This document shows, piece by piece, positions 1-5,090 of a stretch of DNA of 5,132 bases. The notes below the pieces were generated by a model, which worked only from the letters and a program-made list of their open reading frames with translations, was not told the DNA's origin and made no database searches. Both the position numbers and the translations under genes were made by a program. The stretch is from Desulfovibrio sp. (GTDB taxonomy: Bacteria; Desulfobacterota; Desulfovibrionia; Desulfovibrionales; Desulfovibrionaceae). The DNA lies in contig JAAUYY010000050.1 in the NCBI GenBank assembly GCA_014804865.1, positions 2,739-7,870 on the forward strand, read 5' to 3'. Position 1 is the stretch's first letter, and each line of letters begins with the position of its first letter.

Positions 1-47
1 TTTATGATTCGAAGGGATTCCAAAGCGGCGCCAATGAACGGGAAATT

Positions 48-701
48 TTATTGAACGCCGGTTTTTTCGCCGCGCGGGACGCTCATATCGGCGGTTATTT
101 TCTTGATCATGGCGATCCTGTAATCGATGGTCGCGCCCATTTCCCTGGCCCGATCGTTGATTCCCTGGAGTCGGCGCAGGGCGTCGCCGAGGGTGGATTT
201 GGTATCGGCGTTAATCAGTCGCCAGAATTGCGCGGCCCAGGGCGAATCCGAGATCTTTTCAAGAAGGGCGAGTTTTTTGCCCGGACGCAGACGCGGAAAC
301 GCGCCCGCCTTCATATGTTCAGACGCCGCTAGAACGCCTGATAGCCGGAATTTCGGGGGAAGAAAAAGATCCGTAGCCCAGGTCTCTATAATCGCCGCCC
401 CGCGAATTTCATGATTATAGTGATGCGGAAACATTGCGGACGGCGTGGAGAGTTTCCCCGCGTCATGGCACATGGCCATCCATACGGCTATGGGATCGCC
501 CGCCGTCGCGTTCATGCAACGGGCGATATGCGAGAGCGTCGAACCGGAATGGAAGGAGGCTGGCCCCGCGGGGATTTGGCTCGCCCTCTCCATAAGAACG
601 AGTGCGTCGGGTCGCGCGCTTATAAAGTCCGCGAGTTCGTCTCCGGGGCGAGGAGAATTAAGCAATTGGATAAAATTCGCGCGCGCGGAAGCGTCTGCCA
701 T
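48..701 (-). CDS. HD-domain protein resembling the C-terminal half of a tRNA nucleotidyltransferase (Cca)
   Basis: The 217-residue product reads like the HD phosphohydrolase part of bacterial CCA-adding enzymes of the Desulfovibrio/E. coli type. A segment 'AGPASFHSGSTLSHIARC' (about 45-62) precedes 'GDPIAVWMAMCHDAGK' (68-83), which contains the His79-Asp80 metal pair. 'FPHHYNHE' (91-98) and 'ASEHMKAG' (126-133) follow with further histidine ligands, then 'LRPGKKL' (138-144). In full-length enzymes this domain follows a nucleotidyltransferase head of roughly 200 residues with GG..RD and RRDFT motifs; no such sequence is present here. The ATG at 701 is preceded by TTGAGGCGAT, giving a plausible GAGG ribosome-binding site, and an in-frame TGA lies just upstream, so the missing half is not simply an overlooked extension. 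HD domains of this group hydrolyse phosphate esters (2',3'-cyclic phosphodiesterase and phosphatase in E. coli Cca); the substrate here is unknown. It lies 43 bases behind the 292-residue gene, probably in the same transcript. It could be a remnant of cca or a stand-alone hydrolase. HD assignment is fairly sure; activity is inference. Confidence 0.8.
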   Translation of the reverse strand: MADASARANFIQLLNSPRPGDELADFISARPDALVLMERASQIPAGPASFHSGSTLSHIARCMNATAGDPIAVWMAMCHDAGKLSTPSAMFPHHYNHEIRGAAIIETWATDLFLPPKFRLSGVLAASEHMKAGAFPRLRPGKKLALLEKISDSPWAAQFWRLINADTKSTLGDALRRLQGINDRAREMGATIDYRIAMIKKITADMSVPRGEKTGVQ

Positions 702-715
702 ATCGCCTCAAGGAG
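702..715 (-). promoter_or_regulatory. ribosome-binding site that fixes the start of the HD gene
   Basis: On the minus strand the bases before the ATG at 701 read CTCCTTGAGGCGAT. GAGG lies four bases before the ATG, and the in-frame TGA (708-706) overlaps this motif, so no upstream in-frame start is possible. The short gap to the preceding gene holds no obvious terminator, which favours co-transcription. Confidence 0.5.
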
Positions 716-744
716 CGAATTCGTAGGGGGTTTCGGAAATTAAT

Positions 745-1623
745 TTAAAGAAAATCAGGGCCATCCGTATACATATCTACGCAGATTCCCTCTATGGCGA
801 TCTTGAGTTCCGCTAGATCTGTCAAGCCAATTTTGTCCAGCGTCAGGGAGGGGGCGTTGATTTCGCGGATAAAGGAGGCGCGAGAGATGTTCGCGCGGAC
901 AATCATCATGCCGTCCGTCCTGTCGCATTCGAGACGCAATTCCACATCCAGCTCAACGCGCCCGCCCATGTCTGGGGAGAGTATGCCGCTAGGTTTCCCC
1001 AGGACGGTCTTGAGGCGGGAAGAGAGATCGAGTTTTATCCTGCCTTCGGACGAAAGAGAATTATCCGCAATGCGGCAACATGGCTGAAGCTGATCGCTTA
1101 TATTGAAGAGGAAAAGTTCGGGGATCGCGCCGGGGGCGGAGAGGGATAGAGCGATCCCGCGCAATTTCGCGTATTGGATCTTTCGCGCTTTTTTGACCAA
1201 ATCTCCGGAAGCGCGTGTATAATTCCAGAGGTCGAAGCGCTTGTTTGGTCTGACTATATTGTCCTGCAAAAGTACGGAGCCTTTGGGATCATCGACTTTT
1301 AACAAGGAAATCCGCCTCCGCTCGATAGCCTGTATGCGTTTTTTTAGCTCGGCTATTTGCTCGAGAGGATCAATGACGGGAGGATAAAAAGAGCCGCGCC
1401 TGTCTTCGGATTTTCGATCGTCGGAATAGCCGCTAATCATTATGTCGCCGCGGGCGAGTTTCGCTTCCGCTTTCCATAAGCGCAAGGTTTGCGGATCCGC
1501 TGTTTCTTTTTCGTCGCGCAATACATAGACCAGGCATGAAGACGGATCATCCGTCCCTTCCCCAATCACTTCGTATTCCTTTCCCTCCATCGTGAAGGTC
1601 ATTCCTTTTAAAAAACTGCCCAT
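745..1623 (-). CDS. hypothetical protein, 292 residues, family not recognised
   Basis: I do not recognise this protein. It has no signal peptide, membrane segment, or familiar nucleotide-binding or catalytic motif, so it is probably cytoplasmic. The N-terminal part (about 7-65, 'MTFTMEGKEYEVIGEG', 'LVYVLRDEKE', 'ARGDIMISGYS') has the alternating pattern of a small beta-barrel. A charged, basic helix or short coiled coil follows (about 85-108, 'DPLEQIAELKKRIQAIERRR'), then a lysine/arginine-rich middle (125-155). The C-terminal half alternates short hydrophobic strands, e.g. 'RVELDVELRLECD' (222-234) and 'MMIVRANIS' (239-247), suggesting a beta-sandwich or barrel. The start is well supported: GGAGGGCGTA lies directly before the ATG, and the coding sequence has the same base character as its neighbours. 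It precedes the HD-domain gene in the same direction with a 43-base gap, so the two probably form an operon. A real gene seems very likely; no function can be given. Confidence 0.8.
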   Translation of the reverse strand: MGSFLKGMTFTMEGKEYEVIGEGTDDPSSCLVYVLRDEKETADPQTLRLWKAEAKLARGDIMISGYSDDRKSEDRRGSFYPPVIDPLEQIAELKKRIQAIERRRISLLKVDDPKGSVLLQDNIVRPNKRFDLWNYTRASGDLVKKARKIQYAKLRGIALSLSAPGAIPELFLFNISDQLQPCCRIADNSLSSEGRIKLDLSSRLKTVLGKPSGILSPDMGGRVELDVELRLECDRTDGMMIVRANISRASFIREINAPSLTLDKIGLTDLAELKIAIEGICVDMYTDGPDFL

Positions 1624-1636
1624 TACGCCCTCCGGC
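1624..1636 (-). promoter_or_regulatory. strong Shine-Dalgarno for the 292-residue gene
   Basis: The minus strand reads CCGGAGGGCGTA immediately before ATG 1623. GGAGG at a spacing of about six bases is a near-ideal ribosome-binding site. It decides between this start and the internal methionines at residues 8 and 12. Confidence 0.7.
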
Positions 1637-1669
1637 GGCGAATAGCGACTAAATATTGGCGCGATCGAA

Positions 1670-1701
1670 CGAGCGCTCGCGCGACGAGTCGCGAGATCTC
1701 G
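1670..1701. repeat. cluster of short palindromes upstream of the 292-residue gene
   Basis: Three self-complementary blocks lie almost end to end: CGAGCGCTCG (1670-1679), GCGAC-GA-GTCGC (1681-1692) and CGAGATCTCG (1692-1701). They sit 47 to 78 bases upstream of the ATG at 1623, inside the inferred leader. They could be operator half-sites or a foldable mRNA segment; the sequence alone does not decide. Confidence 0.4.
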
Positions 1702-1770
1702 ATAACTGATCTGGCGAGCGGACGCAAGCGACGAGCGGGGATAAAATTTTTCGCGTTAAAAAACGACAAG

Positions 1771-1802
1771 GGACGCGAAACGACGCGTCTTTTTTATTTT
1801 TT
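1771..1802 (+). terminator. rho-independent-terminator-like hairpin, plus strand
   Basis: GACGCG (1772-1777), loop AAACGA and CGCGTC (1784-1789) form a six-base-pair GC-rich stem, extended by a G-U pair, followed at once by TTTTTT-A-TTTTTT (1790-1802). This is textbook terminator architecture for plus-strand transcription, yet no plus-strand gene is visible upstream. Read on the minus strand, the same stem is followed eight bases later by TTTTTT (1764-1759), so weak two-way or attenuator function is possible. Confidence 0.5.
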
Positions 1803-1920
1803 AATTGAACTGCGCAATGACGCCGCGAAAAAGGGATAGTAAGCTTAATGAAAAGGATTGGCAAGCATAAAATATAAAGAATATTTTACGCTCGATTTTG
1901 GCTGTCTAAATTGAGGTTTT

Positions 1921-1940
1921 TCGGTGGCTTTAGCGACCGA
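1921..1940. repeat. imperfect hairpin in the leader
   Basis: TCGGTGGC-TTTA-GCGACCGA forms an eight-base stem with one central mismatch and a four-base loop; the flanking T and A extend it by one pair. The stem is not followed by a T run on either strand, so it is not an ordinary terminator. It may be an element of a structured leader RNA. Confidence 0.35.
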
Positions 1941-2062
1941 ATTACGGGGCGAAGCGACGAATTTTATTTAATCGGCTGGGGATCCGTCGATTCGCGAAGA
2001 CGCGGGCGAAATTATGAAAAACGAAAGTCGCCTCGTTTTATTTAAGAGATAAAACCAGGCGA

Positions 2063-2090
2063 AATTTAGAAATACCGCGCCAATTGTCAA
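2063..2090 (-). promoter_or_regulatory. candidate sigma-70 promoter, minus strand
   Basis: The minus strand has a perfect -35 TTGACA (2090-2085), a 16-base spacer and a -10-like TAAATT (2068-2063, four of six consensus bases). Just upstream is a very AT-rich stretch (about 2091-2115) that resembles an UP element. Transcription would begin near 2056 and run left into the 292-residue gene at 1623, giving a leader of about 430 bases. A weaker alternative nearer the gene is TTGTCG (1769-1764) with TTTTAT (1746-1741), spacing 17. The first is the best promoter match I saw in this spacer. Confidence 0.45.
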
Positions 2091-2126
2091 CTTAATAAAT
2101 TATTTATGATAAATTTGGGGCGAACG

Positions 2127-3150
2127 CTAGTCGCGGTTCAAGATTTTTTTCCATAAACTACCCAAAGACTCCAGTCTTAGATTGACGCCGACCACTTTTA
2201 GCAGGCGTTTAACTATTGTGTCGACCATGGCTCTGGGCTCCGCCCCGCGCCTTTTCTCTCCCGCGTATTCCAGGAGATCATACGGAATATTTTTTTCTCG
2301 CGGAAATCTTTAAAGAGCTGGAATTGAACTTTATCTTTATAATGATGAGCGTCGTTGATGTTTTGAATCATTAAAATTCCGTTGTCCTTTCTTTCTTTCA
2401 TTTCCCCAATGACGGATAATCTTGCCTGAACTTCCGGATCGAGCTTTTCAAGAGTTGTCCCGCAGACGGCCTTCAGGTATTTGACGAAGCGGCGCTTCTA
2501 TATTTTGCCAGATCGATCTGGGCGTTTATGGCGCAAGCCGACGAACCCGGGATACGGAGCGAGCGCGCAAAGAGGCGAAACCGCCCCCGCTTGAGCCATA
2601 AAAGATTATTTTTTTGGAGGGAACGCCGAGATCGCTGGCGACGCGTTTGACAAGCGACGCCGCGAGATCGGCGTAATCTTTTTCGGGGGAGCCAAGATAC
2701 CAGCCGTTTGTGATTTCGCCGGGAGTCAGGGTTAGCGTGGGATCGGCAATATTCAGGACTGAACCAGGAAAATGCGCGCGTCATGACCATCGTTGAAAAT
2801 TTGGGCAACAGGCGACGGAGTCTTTAACCGCGCCGGAAAGAAGAACGAACAGGACTCCCGAGCAATCGCTTTTGTCGAGCAGAAATTTAAATTCAATATT
2901 CTCCGCGAAACAGGAATATTTGCCCGATTCCCTGATAGGGGATTCCCAAACGGCGAGATCGCCCAAATTTCGTTCGGGAGAATTAATAAGCGACATAATC
3001 GCCCATAATTTCGCGCGCGACGGTTCGACTCGCGTCTTGTTTTTTTGCGCGCCTCCGGTTCGCGAGCGATGAATCTTCTCTTGAATACGCGCGAGGTTTT
3101 AGCTCCGAAAGAGCGAACGGAACGGGTCGACAAAAATTTTCCGGCGACAT
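2127..3150 (-). pseudogene. decayed alpha/beta-hydrolase-like gene, broken by several frameshifts
   Basis: Fragments in all three minus frames join into one protein of about 340 residues. From ATG 3150 the reading 'MSPENFCRPVPFALSEL' continues, after an indel in an A run (3097-3100), as 'NLARIQEKIHRS'. It then runs through 'LDKSDCSGVLFVLLSGAVK' to 'NFQRWS' and a TGA at 2783-2781. The frame resumes with 'NIADPTLTLTPGEITNGWYLG', then 'VPSKKIIFYGSSGGGFASL', a GxSxG nucleophile elbow typical of alpha/beta hydrolases. A shift near 2550 gives 'RIPGSSACAINAQIDLAKY', a shift near 2490 gives 'FVKYLKAVCGTTLEKLDPE' through 'ILMIQNINDAHHY', and a shift at the A7 run (2296-2290) gives 'DLLEYAGEKRRGAEPRAMV', ending at TAG 2129-2127. 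The order and continuity of the pieces are seen directly; the hydrolase family is inferred from the elbow and general layout. The natural substrate is unknown. The gene starts 19 bases after the dnaA stop codon and may once have shared its transcript. Homopolymer-associated indels could partly be sequencing error. Confidence 0.7.
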
Positions 3151-3169
3151 GAAACCTATAGTTATTCTT

Positions 3170-4543
3170 TTACGGATTAAGACCGCATTTGCGCTCTATT
3201 AGCGAAACCGCGCGGGCGATCTGTCTGCCGGAGCGCGATTCGCTGGCCAATTCCTGTTCTACCTGCGTGATGCTTCGCATGACCGTCGAATGACGTCTGT
3301 TGAAAACGCAACCGATCTCTTCGAGACTCATATCCGTGTGTTTGCGGGCCAGATAAAAAGCCGTGTTGCGTCCCTGCACATATTCCTTGCGTCTGGAGCG
3401 AGAGCAGAGCTGCGATTTTGTAAGGCCAAAGCTTTCGCAGACAAGGCGCACGATGCCTTCCATGTCGATAGGAGCGGCGGAGTCGGCGTACTGGCTCAAA
3501 GTCTGCGCCGCTATTTCGACCGTTAGTCCGGAATTCAAGAGTCTGGCCTTGAATACCATATTTTTCAGGCATGCCTCAAGGCTGCGCACGTCGGACGAAA
3601 GCTTGCTGGAGACAAGCTCGCATACTTCGTCGGGCAGAATTACCTGGTAATTTTTCGCTTTGCGTCGCAAGATTTCGCGGCGCATTTCCTCGTCCGGTCT
3701 GTCCATGGCGGTCAGGATGCCCGCCCGGAAATGGGAGATTAGCTCCTCGTCCATATCGCGCAATTCCCTGGGCGAAAAAGACGACGTGAAAATAATGCGC
3801 GACCCTTTGGACTCGAGGCGCTTGACAACGCCGAGAATTGTTTCCTGCATCGCCTTTTTTCGTTGCAGAAAGTGCACGTCCTCGAGGATAAGCGCGTCCG
3901 CCGCGCATAATTCGCGTTTGAAATCCTCCAATTGCTTCGTCCGCATGGCCATGACGAAGCGAGACGCGAATTGTTCCGCGGTTATATAGATTGCCTTTAG
4001 AGGAGATCCCGCGGACGACAGGGCTTGTCCTGTGGCCTGGGCGAGATGGGTTTTGCCAAGCCCGGGCGCCGAGTTAACGAAGAGGGAGCGCACCTGGCCG
4101 CTTCTTCCCAGATCGCGCGCGGCTTCGACCGCGAAGCGATTGCTGGGTCCTATTACGAAATCCTCGAAGCGATAGCGCCAGGGGCATTGTTTTTGGGGCG
4201 ACGGCAAGCGCATGGGCAATTCGCCTTGGGGTTTTTCGCGCGAAGGGAGAGTTCGCGAAAGGATCTCCGCCGCGCTTGACGCCTCGCCTGGCTTCTCGCT
4301 CGCGCTCTCGAGTATCAGAACGCGAGCCGCGTCTTCCGCGACGCCCAGGACATGGGCGACCGCCTTCCGGATTTCGCCGGACAAGCGTTTTTTGAGCCAT
4401 TCCGCCATGAACGCGTTGGGCGCGAAAATACGCGCTTCGTCGCCTCGCGCCTCGCCGCGCAGAGGAGCGATCCATACCTTGAAAACGCCGGGAGCCAGCG
4501 TTTCCTTCAAGAAAGCCGCTATTTCAGACCATTTCTCTTTCAT
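3170..4543 (-). CDS. dnaA: chromosomal replication initiator protein DnaA
   Basis: The 457-residue product has the full DnaA layout. Domain I (about 1-78, 'PGVFKVWIAPL', 'PNAFMAEWLKKRL') serves oligomerisation and helicase loading. A variable linker covers about 79-118. The AAA+ domain III starts near 'RYRFEDFVIGPSNRFAVEAA' (123-142) and has Walker A 'GLGKTHL' (161-167), Walker B 'LILEDVHFL' (218-226) and a sensor-2 arginine in 'SDVRSLEA' (R320). Domain IV (about 360-457) carries the helix-turn-helix 'MSLEEIGCVFNRRHSTV' (405-421) that binds DnaA boxes. ATP-DnaA unwinds oriC and regulates its own gene. Oddities: the box VII arginine finger (E. coli R285, 'SRF') is His271 ('SHF'), E. coli R281 corresponds to Glu267, the first P-loop glycine is Ser158, and the usual GGRDH is NRRH. 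The ATG is preceded by AAGGGAGCC, an acceptable ribosome-binding site. DnaA boxes lie upstream. dnaN does not follow; the next sequence is a pseudogene. Identity is essentially certain; closeness to Desulfovibrio DnaA is from memory. Confidence 0.98.
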   Translation of the reverse strand: MKEKWSEIAAFLKETLAPGVFKVWIAPLRGEARGDEARIFAPNAFMAEWLKKRLSGEIRKAVAHVLGVAEDAARVLILESASEKPGEASSAAEILSRTLPSREKPQGELPMRLPSPQKQCPWRYRFEDFVIGPSNRFAVEAARDLGRSGQVRSLFVNSAPGLGKTHLAQATGQALSSAGSPLKAIYITAEQFASRFVMAMRTKQLEDFKRELCAADALILEDVHFLQRKKAMQETILGVVKRLESKGSRIIFTSSFSPRELRDMDEELISHFRAGILTAMDRPDEEMRREILRRKAKNYQVILPDEVCELVSSKLSSDVRSLEACLKNMVFKARLLNSGLTVEIAAQTLSQYADSAAPIDMEGIVRLVCESFGLTKSQLCSRSRRKEYVQGRNTAFYLARKHTDMSLEEIGCVFNRRHSTVMRSITQVEQELASESRSGRQIARAVSLIERKCGLNP

Positions 4544-4603
4544 GGCTCCCTTATACGCCTACTGAAAAAAATTGGGCAAAAGACGGAAAAAGAAGTTAGA
4601 GAA

Positions 4604-4609
4604 ATTGTA
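4604..4609 (-). promoter_or_regulatory. possible -10 element of dnaA
   Basis: The minus strand has TACAAT (five of six to TATAAT) at 4609-4604, about 60 bases upstream of the dnaA ATG. No good -35 is visible at 17 to 18 bases, so this would need an activator or be a weak promoter. The degenerate DnaA box at 4619-4627 would fall in its spacer, where DnaA binding could repress it. Confidence 0.25.
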
Positions 4610-4618
4610 TTCTCGAAG

Positions 4619-4627
4619 TTTTCCCCA
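4619..4627 (+). promoter_or_regulatory. degenerate DnaA box
   Basis: TTTTCCCCA matches seven of nine bases of TTATCCACA, in the same orientation as the perfect box at 4741. Its position over the putative dnaA promoter would suit autoregulation. A seven-of-nine match in AT-rich DNA is weak evidence. Confidence 0.25.
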
Positions 4628-4740
4628 TCGCTTTTGGATTTTAAAAACGAATAAAATCAATAAGATATACGACAGAGCCAATAAAAGCGGGTCGATGCTG
4701 GAGTCTTGTCGCGCAAGGAATTTTTCGGGTTATTGATGAG

Positions 4741-4749
4741 TTATCCACA
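4741..4749 (+). promoter_or_regulatory. consensus DnaA box (R1 type)
   Basis: TTATCCACA is an exact match to the high-affinity DnaA binding sequence TTATNCACA. It lies 198 bases upstream of the dnaA start inside AT-rich DNA. No other exact match was found in this spacer on either strand. Confidence 0.75.
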
Positions 4750-4762
4750 ATTAGTTTTTTAG

Positions 4763-4771
4763 ATTTCCACA
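4763..4771 (+). promoter_or_regulatory. degenerate DnaA box, 22 bases from the consensus box
   Basis: ATTTCCACA matches seven of nine consensus bases, including the conserved CCACA end. It has the same orientation as the perfect box and starts 22 bases after it, about two helical turns, so both would lie on the same DNA face. This arrangement is compatible with cooperative DnaA loading. Confidence 0.4.
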
Positions 4772-4868
4772 AGATGAGATATTAAAATCCGCGTTTTTCT
4801 CAAAATAGCTCGATTTTTTTACGATCAGCGCGTATAGATTTCGTCTAATTAAAGTCTAGGGATTTTGT

Positions 4869-4901
4869 AAGCGCCTGATTGCGGCAAGTTTTTAGGCGCT
4901 T
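4869..4901. repeat. perfect inverted repeat with 17-base loop
   Basis: AAGCGCCT (4869-4876) and AGGCGCTT (4894-4901) are exact inverted complements. Neither strand has a T run directly after the stem, so it is not a good terminator. In addition, GGCAAGTTTTTA (4883-4894) and GGCAAGATTTTA (4902-4913) are direct repeats, 11 of 12 identical, 19 bases apart. It may be a protein-binding site within the origin-like region. Confidence 0.5.
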
Positions 4902-5059
4902 GGCAAGATTTTAATCGACGGAATTGGTTAAAATTTTTGTATCCTGGGCTGAAAAAATTTTTTTAATCCTTTCAAACGAAGTCGCGTTAAAATGGCTATC
5001 GCGGGATAAGTCTAAAATGAATTATAAGTTGAAAACAACTTTGCATATTGCGCGAAAAT

Positions 5060-5090
5060 TAAAAACGCAAGTCGCAAACGACTTGAAAGG
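5060..5090 (-). terminator. probable rho-independent terminator of a gene to the right
   Basis: On the minus strand CAAGTCG (5085-5079), loop TTTG and CGACTTG (5074-5068) make a perfect seven-base-pair stem with a four-base loop, followed by CG-TTTTT-AATTTT. This suits a gene transcribed leftward whose end lies at or beyond the right edge. Minus-strand stops at 5131-5129 (TGA) and 5124-5122 (TAG) are possible ends for it. It would insulate dnaA from upstream read-through. Confidence 0.5.

Larger units (their letters stand above)
1624..2126. other. noncoding spacer/leader between the pseudogene and the 292-residue gene
   Basis: About 500 bases with no credible gene on either strand; the open frames here are short, biased in composition and lack ribosome-binding sites. 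It contains a likely minus-strand promoter (2063-2090), an A/T-rich hairpin near 2018-2040, an imperfect hairpin at 1921-1940, a terminator-like hairpin at 1771-1802, and a run of short GC palindromes at 1670-1701. Base composition swings between AT-rich patches (2085-2160, 1860-1920) and a GC-rich patch (1660-1740). I looked for tmRNA, SRP RNA, tRNA and 6S-like landmarks and saw none. Confidence 0.6.

Noticed and set aside
1..47. Start of a further gene downstream of the HD gene on the minus strand
   Set aside because: No ATG or GTG with a ribosome-binding site is visible and the stretch is too short to judge.
51..743. Plus-strand open frames opposite the HD gene
   Set aside because: Antisense shadows of a gene with clear HD motifs on the other strand; translations show no family resemblance.
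1649..1864. Minus-strand open frame of 71 codons in the spacer
   Set aside because: No ribosome-binding site, composition like random spacer, and it crosses the terminator-like hairpin and palindrome cluster.
2018..2040. AAAACGA...TCGTTTT hairpin as terminator of the pseudogene
   Set aside because: The stem is mostly A-T pairs and on the minus strand the T run is part of the stem itself, so a working terminator is doubtful. It is mentioned only as leader structure.
2164..2177. Palindrome AAGACT-CC-AGTCTT
   Set aside because: The two-base loop is too short for a stable hairpin, there is no T run, and it lies within the degraded 3' end of the pseudogene; likely chance.
4074..4475. 133-codon minus-strand frame inside dnaA (and other long frames on both strands over dnaA)
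   Set aside because: Arginine-rich shadow of the GC-rich dnaA frame; dnaA identity fixes the true frame.
4772..4795. DnaA-trio-like repeats after the second DnaA box
   Set aside because: Only isolated [T/A]A[G/A] triplets occur, not a continuous run in register as in known basal unwinding elements.
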